From Tubulanus polymorphus (taxonomy: Eukaryota; Nemertea; Palaeonemertea; Tubulaniformes; Tubulanidae): a stretch of DNA of 64,000 nt. The stretch spans positions 9,338,501 to 9,402,500 of the forward strand of contig NC_134031.1 in the NCBI RefSeq assembly GCF_964204645.1, in the 5' to 3' direction. The notes under the pieces were generated by a model that made no database searches, was not told where the DNA came from, and worked only from the letters and a program-made list of their open reading frames with translations. Positions 50,346 to 60,745 of the stretch are shown here, one piece after another. Both the position numbers and the translations under genes were made by a program. The first letter of the stretch is position 1; each line of letters begins with the position of its first letter.

Positions 50346-50442
50346 CACAGGGGTTTGGCGATGGGCTTGGATTTTATTTCCGGGCTGTTGATAATCTCGC
50401 GAGAATGGTGCTAAATATGAACTGCGAATAAATTCAAAATAT

Positions 50443-50450
50443 CACGGAAA
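50443..50450. other. target duplication CACGGAAA of inner MITE (left)
   Basis: Exact match to 51607-51614. Confidence 0.9.
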
Positions 50451-51606
50451 CACAGGGGCTCGTTACGATAGCTGGGGGTCCAAAATCAAAGATTTGACCC
50501 AGTATCCTAGGTACCACCTATAAAAAAAGAAAAGGGAGCTAACATTTTGACATACTAGAATTGACCTTCTCATTTCAATCGCTCATAACTTCGTAACCCA
50601 TCGACCGATTCGCTCGAAATTGGTTTCGCTTCATTCCTAAGAGGTTACTTTTTCGTTTGAGACCTTCCGCGACAAAATCGGATGAGAGACACTCGAGAAA
50701 TCACAACTCAAATCCGAAAAAACGAGTCAAAATAGCCAAAGCCGGAATTACTAGGACGTCTCGGAGTAGTCGATTCCCGACGAAAAACGATGAGTTGATG
50801 CGGTTCCCGGACGTTAATCTTCACATATCATACATCGCTGGAAAGCTTATGAACTGACCTTATTGAAAAATGCGTTTATTTGATAATCCGTTCCGAAACC
50901 GGCGACAAGCGAGGTGATAATACGCACCGAACCGATAGATACGCACTTTAAGCGTCACTGAACCGCCATTGAGGGTGTGACGTCACGGGCTCTGAGGACT
51001 GATAAATTCGCGATACATGATTGGTCGACTGAATATGTCAATTATCTAGCGTTGCATGCTGGGATTTCTCATGACGTCATGCAGTTAATGGCGGCCGGAA
51101 TACACTTGGAAATCGTATTTATCACATCAATCTGGATTATCAGCTCGCCAGTCGCGGGTATCGGAACGGATTATCAAATAAACGCGTCTTTCAATAAGGT
51201 CAGTTCATAAGCTTTCCAGCGATGTATGATATGTGAAGATTAACGTCCGGGAACCGCGTCAAATCATCGTTTTTCGTCGGAAATTGAGCACTTCAAGCCG
51301 TCCTAGTAATTCCGGCTTTGGATATTTTGACCCGTTTTTTCGGATTTGAGTCGTTATTTCTCGGGCGTCTCCAGTCCGATTTCATCGGGGAAGGTCTCAA
51401 ACGAAAAAGTCACCTCTTGGGAATGAAACGAATCTAATTTCGTGTAAATCGGTCGATCGGTCACGAAGTTATGAGGGGTTGAAATGAGAAGGTCAATTCT
51501 TGTATGTCAAAATGTTAGCTCCCTTTTCTTTTTTTATAGGTGGTACCTAGGATACTGGGTCAAATCTTTGATTTTGGACCCCCAGCTATCGTAACGAGCC
51601 CCTGTG
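50451..51606. mobile_element. nested MITE with 8-bp target duplication, inner element
   Basis: 1156 bp, starting CACAGGGGCTCGTTACGATA and ending with its inverted copy. Flanked by CACGGAAA at 50443-50450 and 51607-51614. Nearly palindromic: arms of about 430 bp include GGTACCTAGGATACTGGGTC and AGCTTTCCAGCGATGTATGA with their complements. Its first eight bases equal those of the outer element, so both belong to one superfamily. Confidence 0.92.
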
Positions 51607-51614
51607 CACGGAAA
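51607..51614. other. target duplication CACGGAAA of inner MITE (right)
   Basis: Exact match to 50443-50450. Confidence 0.9.
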
Positions 51615-52299
51615 TACCTTGTGTTTATATTGTTTATTTATCCGCTATAAAGTTCTGATAAACAATTGGTCGTTAAGGATCATTATCAGACGGTCGTCAC
51701 GCTTTACTATATAAAATCACAAGGGATGAAACGCAGTTCAAGTTGTGCCAGCCAGAAAGTTGGGACAGTCACGTGACTTAACGCTTCTTATTTGACTGAA
51801 CGCGAACCTGAAGCATATAAGATGGAAACTATGATACGAAAAATGTTTGAGAATAACTTACATTCAAATGCATTTTTTTACTATGAATTATATATTTCAT
51901 CATAATTTATTCTTTATAAGTTATTTATTTCATATGAATCATAATCTGACAATTGATATCGGTCTGTGAATATGTTAACTTTTCGTGTTGAAGTTTTAAA
52001 TGCGATGACATCATTAGAATGTCACGTGACTGTCCCAACTTTCTGGCTGAAAATTTAAGTACAGCGGAGGCCTGGCGTTTCATCCCTTGTGATTTTGTAT
52101 AGTAAAGCGTGACGACCGTCTGATAATGATTCTTAACAACCAATTGTTTATCGAAACTTTATAGCGGATAAATAAACAATATAAACACAAGGTATTTCCG
52201 TGATATTTTGAATTTATTCGCAGTTCATATTTAGCGCCATTCTCGCGAGATTATCAACAACCCGGAAATAATATCCAAGCCCATCGCCAAACCCCTGTG

Positions 52300-52307
52300 T
52301 GTGCAGG
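52300..52307. other. target duplication TGTGCAGG of outer MITE (right)
   Basis: Exact match to 50338-50345. Confidence 0.88.
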
Positions 52308-52454
52308 GTACGAATTTCAGAATTTGTCATCCACGCAAGTTACTTTCAGAATAGTCTGAATACCTAACACCGCCACCGGCAGTCGTAGTCTAATTAATTA
52401 GTACATAGACAGTAGTCTGAATCAGAATACCAGTCGTTGTTGGTTCCGTACAAC

Positions 52455-52790
52455 GTCTGACGCTACAGTATAGAGGTTAACTCCTGTTAATTGCAATGCA
52501 ACAACTGATTTTAGTGTCAAATCAAACCTTCGTTCTAAAATAAATAAATTAGTTACCTTGTTGACTTTGAAAACGTGTTTTATAATAAATTTTTTGATGG
52601 TTTAAATCGCGAACCGGGGAATTTATTGATTTGATTTGAATTGAAATGATTGCCACTATCTGGATTTCCAATACGGACTAAATGAATAAAGTGTGAAAAT
52701 TCAATATGTCTCTCTAAAATTACTCTAAATGTTATTTTTTGTTGATAAAACGCATAAATTTTGGTCAATTTTAACCTTAATAATTTGAAA
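52455..52790. repeat. direct repeat, copy 1 (pair with 53970-54310)
   Basis: Both carry TTGCAATGCAACAACTGATTTT, TTGACTTTGAAAACGTGTTT and GATAAAACGCATAAATTTTGG (landmarks only), with small indels. No coding content. Confidence 0.88.
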
Positions 52791-52867
52791 CAAGAATAAT
52801 ATCTGCATTGGCACCAAGTTTAAGTTCGAATCCGTAATTTACACTCCCATCATGCACCACGAAAAGC

Positions 52868-52936
52868 ATCCTCCCTCTGCAGGGACTCGAACCTGATGGC
52901 ATCGCTACACTCAGCCACGGCACGTACCCCTGCACC
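52868..52936 (-). repeat. tRNA-derived SINE-like head, inverted copy
   Basis: On the minus strand an A-box-like TGGCTGAGTGTAG and a B box GGTTCGAGTCC are correctly ordered and spaced about 20 bases apart, as in a Ser/Leu-type tRNA. The structure is incomplete at the 3' side, so a functional tRNA is unlikely. It is mirrored at 53136-53212. Confidence 0.6.
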
Positions 52937-53135
52937 AGTAGACCGGGTGCGCAGGTACATGCGCAGCGAAAACTGGCGGCACCAATCAGATTGCTCGTTG
53001 TATAATCGTTGAGGCAAATTTCAAGGAAGAACTATAAATGGGAAACCCGGGCTAAAAATAAAACGGGATTTCTGATTGGCTAAAAATCACATCATCTGAA
53101 CTGCGCATGTATCTGCGCACACGGTCGATTATGGC

Positions 53136-53212
53136 AGGGTTTCATGTCGTGGCAATCTCGATGCCATCAGGTTCGAATCCCTGCCCGGGGAGGATGCGCG
53201 AAAAGCCGCCAT
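53136..53212 (+). repeat. tRNA-derived SINE-like head, forward copy
   Basis: TGTCGTGGCAATCTCGATGC then CATCAGGTTCGAATCCCTGC: an intact B box with a decayed A box. With 52868-52936 and flanking GGGAGGATGC..GAAAAG it forms an inverted pair. Confidence 0.6.
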
Positions 53213-53394
53213 ATTTGTTATGTTGCTTCACTTCAACTGTTTTTTGAGGCGACTAGTCAAAAGTTTTGAGCTACTAGGATCGTCAAAAGCTACTTAGGAT
53301 TACAAATTTATGCACAAACAATAGTTAACTTCCATCTGATTACAGAAAAGTCAGTTTGAGGTAAGTTGATGGTGTTTTAAAGGGTGAAATAGAC

Positions 53395-53525
53395 GCTCAA
53401 AGCCTCGTCCCTCGAAATGAGGGACGAAAATTAACCTTATATGAGCACTTTCGCCCTAGACGTTGTTTCAGGAACAACGGCTAGGTATTAGACTAAGTAA
53501 GTACCTAGCCGTTGTTCCTCCTAGC
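53395..53525. repeat. two strong hairpins (GAGGGACG and AACAACGGCTAGGTA)
   Basis: CGTCCCTCGAAATGAGGGACG is a short stem-loop. GGAACAACGGCTAGGTA (53471) pairs perfectly over 17 bp with TACCTAGCCGTTGTTCC (53504). The sequence before the second hairpin, ATGAGCACTTTCGCCCTAGA, recurs at 53918. Confidence 0.8.
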
Positions 53526-53917
53526 TAGGGAGCCGTAACAACAACTGGTATTCAGACCACGGCAGTCGTTGTTACCGCCACCGGCACCACAGGGGCTCGT
53601 ATCAGAGTTGTAGGAAATGCGAAAAACGATAATACGACGTAAAATCGAAAAATTCGCGTTTGCAAAGCTGGAATATCGTATGGATCAACGAAACAACCGC
53701 AATATTTAGAAAATAAAGAATGTTTTGCGCATTTGAAGCCCTCGGTCATCAAAATCGGTGAAGGATTTCGCGTCGAACTCAACGTTTGAAATTTTGAAAT
53801 CGACGAAAACCGGTGTCATAGCATTTTCGGTCCAGGCGATTTCGGTCCGAATTTCACGTTCAAAGACATATTTTTCACGAACTATTCATTGAAAGTTAAC
53901 GGGACTAATTTCGTTAT

Positions 53918-54310
53918 ATGAGCACTTTCGCCCTAGACGTTGTTTCAGGAACAACGGCTAGGTACTAGACTAACGCTAAAGTAGCATAGAGGTTACTCCT
54001 GTTTATTGCAATGCAACAACTGATTTTGGAGTGTCAAATCAAACCTTTGTACTCAAATAAATTAGTTAGTTACATTGTTGACTTTGAAAACGTGTTTTAT
54101 AATAATATTTTTGATGATTTAAATCGCAAACCGGAGATTTATTGATTTGATTTGAATTGAATTGATTGCCACAATCGGGATTTCCATTACGGACTAAATT
54201 AATAAAATAAATTAATAAAAAGTGAAAATTCAATAGGCCTATGTCTCTCTAAAAATTTCACTAAATGTTATTTTTGTTGATAAAACGCATAAATTTTGGT
54301 CAATTTTAAC
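53918..54310. repeat. direct repeat, copy 2 of 53439-53495 and 52455-52790 modules
   Basis: Joins a copy of the module at 53439 (GAGCACTTTCGCCCTAGACG..ACGGCTAGGTA) to a copy of the module at 52455. The order at the two places suggests a unit bounded by these modules has been partly duplicated. Confidence 0.8.
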
Positions 54311-54311
54311 C

Positions 54312-54445
54312 CATGGTTCCTACAGCCCCTCAAATCCCTCAAAAACCCCTCAAATTCCAAAATCCATTTTTGAGGGTACAAAATCCCTCAAATTCTGAGT
54401 TTTAGCCTATGGCCCCTCAAAATCCCCTCAAATTCTGACAATTGT
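54312..54445. repeat. CCCCTCAAA word cluster
   Basis: CCCTCAAA or its complement TTTGAGGG occurs eight or so times in 130 bases with irregular spacing. Confidence 0.7.
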
Positions 54446-55632
54446 ATCTCTCAGAGAATTTTGTATCACCTATTTCTAAAGTACCTTTCTTTAAACATTC
54501 TTTCTATGTACTGTAGGCTCCTACATCATGAATTGTGAGACAGAGTGAATTATGCATTGTGTTGTTTGATGATATCACAGCAGTTTTTCGAACAAAATTA
54601 TTGAACAAAAATAAGTCATTTCGGATTCTTAATATTTAATTAATTTTATTGACATTGGTTGACGTCTATGACGTCATGCCAATGCTAGTAAAATGGATCG
54701 AAAATAGTAGTACGAAAAAATAGCGCCGACTCTTCTCATTTTCATAGTAACTTCAAATTGTCACTCCGTTCACGTAAAACATTAGAAACAGCTGAAAATT
54801 ACTTTAAAAAAATGTTTCAATTATTCCCCACAACAAAGCGTCGCCAGATTTCTGATTTAATGGTCCAAAAAGTTATTCGATCGCATTTTTCTCGTTCATT
54901 ATCTGGTTGATGAGAGCGGGTTAAACAATCGCTTAGCGATATGTCCGCATTGACATTGGCAGTAAAGAATGGGGAACAGCCTCTTCTGAATAGAAAAACA
55001 TAAAATTATGTACCTCCGGTTTATAAATATCATAGTGTTTGGATATCACTGTTATTCCAACTATCAGTATCCATGGGATTATTTGGGATTAATTATCAGC
55101 GTCAGAATACGTATTTCTAGAGCAGTGGAACGGCAGCCTACTCGTGACTGAAACCTGTATGTGATCGTGCGGGAACGCCTTTACTAAAGTTAAAACCATT
55201 TCATGATGACACGAAACATCAAACGGTAAACGGTAGGCTACCACCATGATACGATATCACCAATAAAGATAGATCATTTTATTCAATTTTACCAGAGTTG
55301 TTTATTGGAGGAAAATATCATTGTTAAGTACGCCGCGAACAATCATGTTGTATCATCAATCAGTTGACTGACATTGTGAAATTCGATTCGGCTATATTCT
55401 AATATAAGTTGTCACTTAAGACGCCCTAGCCGCCTGCTGCGCACTGATAAGGCGGTGGAAACCCTCTTACGCACTCTGCAGTGATTCGCTTTGTAATGCG
55501 CGCCGGGAAAAAAATACCTTTTATTATCTTTTCCATGCGTTAAACAACAGTGATTGAATTAACGCGTTGTTTGTCGTAAATTGCAATATTGCGATGGTTA
55601 TTTGCCGCTGCTGTAGTTTTTTGGAATTGAAT
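54446..55632. other. no feature seen
   Basis: About 1.2 kb without long frames, repeats or RNA-like structures that I can support. Confidence 0.4.
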
Positions 55633-55863
55633 CGAGCGGCCTCGGTAGCTCAGTGAGATAAGGCGTGATGCTGTTGAATCCACTATCAATGCTGAGTGAC
55701 AAGTGGGTTCAAGTCCTGCTGGCTGCGAACAGTGTGCGGGCAACACTTCGAAGGCCGTACCATCGTGAGGTTAAATGAACAATCCAATAGGAATAGCTTG
55801 GGAAACCAAGATCCAAACGACGTACGTAAAGCCAAACAAACAAAAAGACAAACAAACAATCAT
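55633..55863 (+). mobile_element. tRNA-derived SINE
   Basis: Head GGCCTCGGTAGCTCAGTGAG with A box TAGCTCAGTGAGA and, about 55 bases on, B box GGGTTCAAGTCC, a Pol III promoter. The body follows (CGTGAGGTTAAATGAACAAT) and the tail is AAACAAACAAAAAGACAAAC, typical of SINE 3' ends. The A-B spacing with an inserted CACTATCAATGCTGAG is longer than in many tRNAs, arguing for a SINE and against a real tRNA. Confidence 0.75.
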
Positions 55864-56981
55864 CAGCCGGCCTCAGTGACACCAACGCCGGCATCGCTCT
55901 CTGCGACGTTTTGCATGCGCACATACATCAGAGCTTTGAGCTCTAAGATCAGAGGGTCTTGCAATTGCATTCAGAAAAATCGTTCTGTTTTTAGCCCACT
56001 TGGGACTTTAGTCCCAGGGGCTATTGCGTTCACTTTTCGTCAGTCGTCCGTCCGTAGACGGAATCCAGTTATTTTGGGAAGTTTTGAAGACGCTTCAAGG
56101 TAATGTCTTGATATTTGGTTTATACATGTATCTACCCTAGACACATCTTCAGCCCAAAAACTGGCCCTATCAGAATCAAGATGGCCGACTGGCAGCCATT
56201 GTTGTTCGCCAAAATCAGCACTTTTTACACATTTTCGAAGTTTACGAGGGAAATTTTGAAGACGATATGATCAATTACCTTGATCTTTCGAATATATTTG
56301 AATCTACCAAGGGCCCATCAGCATAAGAAAAATTGGGTCCATCTGACTCAAGATGGCCGTCGTATGACCTTTTTAGTGCCCAAAAATGTCAATTTTGGCC
56401 AGAATTCTAGGTCCTGTAGCTTCCTACTGGTTTGCCATTTCTCATTGCAATTTGTGATGGGTATTCTTTGTAAAGGGATGTTTTATACCTGAGATAGCCA
56501 TCTTGGTGTCATTAGTACTCATTCGTAGGTGGGAAAAAGTTTTTCGACATTATATTGTTACCTAAGCATATTTTGTTACAACATTGAATTAGAAAGTTGT
56601 AGCGTATAACGTGTTCTATGATTGGGGTGAGTTTCAAGTTCATTGTTTTTTGTATATGGCCACCAGGGGGCGTTGAATAATACAATATCTTAGTATTTCT
56701 ATATTATATTTGTACCAATACATATTTTGTTACCGCAATCAATTGCAAAGTTGTAGCTCATGACATCATCTATGATTGTGGTGAGTTTTAAGGAAATTAG
56801 TTATTCTATATGGTCACAAAGGTCTATTTATCATAAATAGACCTTAAAGTCTGTGGTCCTCCCAATCAACATCGTCATAGAAGATTTGCCGGCAGATGTA
56901 AAACATTATAACCACTTAATTCCACAGTATAATCTACCAATGCTTCAAGGCCCATGGGCCTCTTGTTATCAATTTATTTTT

Positions 56982-57309
56982 TTAATCAACAACTTCTAAA
57001 TCATGATGCCCGTCTTCATTTTTCCCATGGTGAATTATTTTAAATCCTTCTAAATCTTTTAATTCCTCTGTACTCAATGAAACCCATTTATCAGGTAAAA
57101 ATACTTTAAATTCTCGCGTTGTACTAACATTACAGTAACTTAAATTTGCTGATACTTTCTCTCCATATTTAGTTTTTATCTTTTCTAATTTCAATATTTT
57201 GTGTTCAGTTTCTTTTGTAACATAAACTAACTTTTTTATTTCAAATTGTTTTTTTGCTGGTTATTTTTCTGTTATTTATTGTTGCTAAGAATACCTTTCT
57301 ATCTCCCAT
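56982..57309 (-). pseudogene. fragment of divergent Polinton gene (homologue of the 113-residue protein)
   Basis: The open part (56982-57194, 70 residues) reads KLEKIKTKYGEKVSANLSYC, FKVFLPDKWVSLSTEELKDL and HHGKNEDGHHDLEVVD, clearly related to 30345-30686. The upstream part begins at ATG 57309 with MGDRKVFLATINN and is separated by a frameshift near 57245. The start context on the coding strand is a T-run followed by TAAATG, as in the Polinton genes here. Similarity is well below that among copies A to C, so it derives from another Polinton lineage. Confidence 0.75.
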
Positions 57310-57400
57310 TTAGGCCTATTAGAAAAAAAAATTACTTGTTGTGATGAATGGTGTGTTGACCTTACGACCTCTGATCTGAACCCCTAATATTCCAATTACT
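57310..57400. repeat. putative end of divergent Polinton remnant
   Basis: GACCTTACGACCTCTGATCT then GAACCCCTAATATTCCAATTACT resembles the outer end of the Polintons here (CGACCTTTGG..AACCCCTATTACT). The interspersed repeat resumes right after at 57401. Confidence 0.5.
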
Positions 57401-57899
57401 GACGCCTTGATCAATTACCTTGATCTTTCGTATATATTTGAACCTTCCCAGGGCCCATCAGCATAAGAAAAATTGGGTCGATCGGACTCAAGATGGTCGT
57501 CCTATGACCTTAAGTGCCCAAAAATGTCAATTTTGGTCCGAATTCTAGGTACTGTAGCTTCCTACTGGTTTGCAATTTGTGATGGGTATTCTTTGGAAAG
57601 GGATGTTTTATACCTGCGACAGGTATTTTTGATCAGCCAATTATGAAGCAATTGGCGGCCATCTTGGTGTCATCAGTACTCATTCGTTGGTAGGAAAAGT
57701 TTTTCCACATTAAATGGATACTTAAGCATATTGTGTCACCATATTCAATTGGAAAGTTGTAGCCCATCACGTGTTCTATGATTTTGGTGAGTTTCAAGGT
57801 CATTGGTTTTTGTATGTGGCCACCAGGGGGCGTTGAATAATACAATAACTTAGTATTTCTATATTATATTTTTACCTATGCATATTTTGTTACCACAAT

Positions 57900-60165
57900 T
57901 TACAAGTTACCAAATTTACTCATTTATATGATACATGCTTTCCATTTATCAAACGCAAGAACGCAAAAACCAATAAGTCTAAACCCTGGTTAACCACGGG
58001 CTTGTTAAACTCTATTAAATATAAAAATCACTTATATAGGAAAACACTTTATAATTCAGATATTGCTTTTAAATCCCGTTATTTAGAATATAAGTGATTA
58101 TTATCACGTTTATTAAAAACTGTTGAAAAAGGATACTATGATACTCAGTTATTTGGTGTAAAGAATAATATGAAAGCTACGTGGAAAATCTTAAAATCAG
58201 TTATTGGAAGTAACGCCGTCAAAGAACAATTACCAGCTTCCTTTAAGCTAAACAACGTAACTGTCAGTAGTAGTTTAAACATTGCAAATGATTTCAATAC
58301 TTTTTTTGTTAATGTCGGACATCGTTTAGCAAATATGATCCCCGAGTCTGAAAAACATTTCAGTTTTTATTTAAATCGTCCTAATAATGAAAACTTCTTT
58401 TTCTTCCCAACAAACTCGCTAGAAATTGATGAAATAGTAAATAAATTCTCTGGAAATAAAGGTATTGGCATTGACGGGATCTCTGAAAATAGTTATTGAT
58501 GAAGAATTATTGAAAAAGAATAAGAGTTATTGAAAAAGAATTATTGATGTTATTAAATATCCACATATATTCAACAATAGCCTTCAATCTGGAGTGGTCC
58601 CTGCTGAACTCAAAATTGCTCGGGTGTGCCCTCTGTATAAAAAAGGTGAATGCGATTCCTTTGACAATTATCGACCCATATCTATTTTACCATGTTTTTC
58701 TACTAAGATACTAGAAAAACTCGTTCATAAACGTTTAGTCGCTTTTTGTGATAAATTCGAAATTATTGATCATAACCAATTTGTATTTAGGAAAAATTAC
58801 TCAACATCAATGGCATTAACTCGTATATCTGATGAAATAGCAGCCAATATTGACGAAAGAAAAACAACGATTGAAATATTTTTGGATTTGTCTAAAGCTT
58901 TCGACACAGTAAATCACCGTATTCTTTTGGATAAACTTAATCATTATGGTATTAAAGGCACATCACTTAATTGGTTTCAAAATTACTTAGAAGGTCGCAA
59001 ACAAATAGTCCAGATTAAAGATACCAATTCTACCGCTTTAGATATTGATATTGGAGTACCACAGGGCTCCATTTTAGGTCCATTACTATTTATACTATAC
59101 ATAAACGACTGTACTCGTGCATCTGATATCCTAAAGTTAATTTTATTTGCTGATGACACGAATGCTTTCTATAGTGATCATCTCGTTGACTGCCTGATAA
59201 AAATGATCAATACTGAACTTTCGAAACTAGTTGTTTGGTTTTGTGCCAACAAGTTATCAATTAATATTAGTAAAACTTATTATATTATATTTAGTAAAAC
59301 TTTTGTTGGTAATACAAAGATTTATATCGATGATCGTGAAATTGAACGTGTCCACACATAGATGAAAAACTGTCATGGGAGGATCACATAAAATCTGTAT
59401 GTAAAAAAGTGTCACGTTATGTTGGCGTTCTTCATCGTGTTAAACACAAGTTGTCGTCCAATTCTTTACGTACCTTGTATTTATCCTTAATAGACCCATA
59501 TCTTCAATATTGTAACATTTTTTGGGGAAGAACTTCTGATTATAAATTGCATCCATTAACAATTCTACAAAAACGTGCTGTCCGTGTGGTCAGCAAATCC
59601 CATTATTTAGAACACACTGATCCAATTTTTGCTCGGTTAAATATACTTAAAATTAAGAATATTAACAAACTCCAACTAGCTATTTTTGTACATAAATTCG
59701 TCAATTCAAAATTGCCTAGGACCTTTCACAACTATTGGAACTTCAACTATCAAATTCATAGTAAACCTAGGCGTAATAGATTTAGAATTAGATTGCCTTA
59801 TTTTAGAACTGTAACTAGAAAATCTTCTGTCAAAATATCCGGTCCCTGGAATACTCTATCTCAATCAATTCAAACTATTCAAAGCGAACCTGCCTTTGAG
59901 CGTACCTACATTAAATCATTATTCAACACTTTGTAAATTTTCATTCTATACAAACCTATGTTAATGTGTAATATGTGAAATTTTTTTTCTTTTCGCCTGT
60001 TAATTACTTGTGTGCATGATGTGTGAGTGTGATGAATGTGGTGTGGATGCTTCTGGGTGATACGGCTCTCCTTGTAGCCCCATTATCCTGTTACATTTTT
60101 CTTTGTCTTATCATACTTATTATATCGTTCAATAATGTGACATCGTAATGAAAATAAATTTCAAT
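57900..60165 (+). mobile_element. 5'-truncated CR1/L2-type LINE
   Basis: Insertion within a repeat unit: the words TTGTTACCACAAT (57887) and CATTGCAAAGTTGTAGCTC (60170), adjacent in other copies, are separated by this element. It carries the end of the endonuclease-RT linker, the RT, the C-terminal region and a 3' end with short TTTCAA repeats. The endonuclease domain is missing. Confidence 0.85.
57925..59936 (+). pseudogene. LINE reverse transcriptase, broken frame
   Basis: Linker SKPWLTTGLLNSIKYKNHLY, then after a stop MKATWKILKSVIGSNAV and FPTNSLEIDEIVNKFSGNKG. A second open piece (58594-59361) has DNYRPISILPCFSTKILEKL, motif A DLSKAFDTVNHRILL, GVPQGSILGPLLFILYINDC and the catalytic FADDTNAF. 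A third (59409-59936) has RYVGVLHRVKHKL, LQKRAVRVVSKSHYLEHTDP and SGPWNTL. Breaks: a stop at 58082, a small duplication with stops at 58497-58560 and a short deletion with frameshift at about 59355. RT catalytic residues are intact, but there is no endonuclease. Confidence 0.9.
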
Positions 60166-60745
60166 TTCAATTCATTGCAAAGTTGTAGCTCTTGACATCT
60201 TCCATGATTTTGGTGAGTTTTAAGGAAATAAGTTATTCTATATGGTCACCAGGGGGCGTTGCATAGTAGAATAACTTAGTATTTCCTAATTAGATTGGTA
60301 CCTAGGCATATTTTGTTACCGTGATCAATTGTAGTTCAAAGTTGTAGTTCATGACATGTACTACGATTGTGGTGAGTTTTAAGGTCATTTGGTTTTGCAT
60401 ATGGTCACCAGGGGGCGTTGAATAATAGAATAACTAAGTTTTTCCATATTAAATTGGTTACGAGGCATATTTTGTTATCACAATCAATTTCAAAATCATA
60501 GCTGCTGACATGTTCTATGATTGTGGTGGGTTTCAAGGTCATTGGTTTTTGTATATGGTCACTAGGGGGCATTATGTATTGAAATTGTTAGATTGTTGAG
60601 CATTTGAAACCACTTCCCAAGTGGGCATGGTGTCCCTGGACCCCTAGTTTATATGGTCACCAGGGGGCGTTGAATTTTGAAATTGTAAAATTGTTGAGCA
60701 TTTGAAACTCCTTCCCAAGTGGACATGGTGTCTCTGGACCCCTAA

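Larger units (their letters stand above)
50346..52299. mobile_element. MITE with 8-bp target duplication (hAT-like), outer element
   Basis: Starts CACAGGGGTTTGGCGATGGG and ends with the inverted equivalent CGCCAAACCCCTGTG. It is flanked by TGTGCAGG on both sides (50338-50345 and 52300-52307). Long inverted arms include CGGTCGTCACGCTTTACTAT and its complement at 51690 and 52097. Eight-base duplications and a CA(C)AGGGG start suggest a hAT-type origin. It encodes no transposase, so it is non-autonomous. Without the nested insertion it is about 790 bp. Confidence 0.88.
55990..60745 (-). repeat. interspersed repeat family copy, inverted, with nested insertions
   Basis: Starts CCACTTGGGACTTTAGTCCCA and ends near GTCTCTGGACCCCTAAGTT, the inverse of the copy at 14819-16077. 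Contains several units with ATGGTCACCAGGGGGCGTTG. The distal module (GATGGCCGTC..TTGATC) is present twice, at 56160-56520 and 57405-57700. Nested inside are a hairpin (56819-56845, AAGGTCTATTTAT with its complement), a Polinton remnant (56982-57400) and a LINE (57900-60165). The nested LINE shows the family is older than the LINE insertion. Confidence 0.85.

Noticed and set aside
55633-55740. Functional tRNA gene
   Set aside because: A and B boxes are present, but spacing is long, acceptor pairing is not evident and a SINE body and tail follow.
55696-56103. 135-residue rightward frame
   Set aside because: It crosses from the SINE into the interspersed repeat, so it is a chance frame spanning two unrelated repeats.
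60560-60745. Helitron 3' end (CTAG with hairpin)
   Set aside because: No 5' TC terminus, no Rep/helicase gene, and other copies extend past CTAG with different bases, so the evidence is too weak to call.
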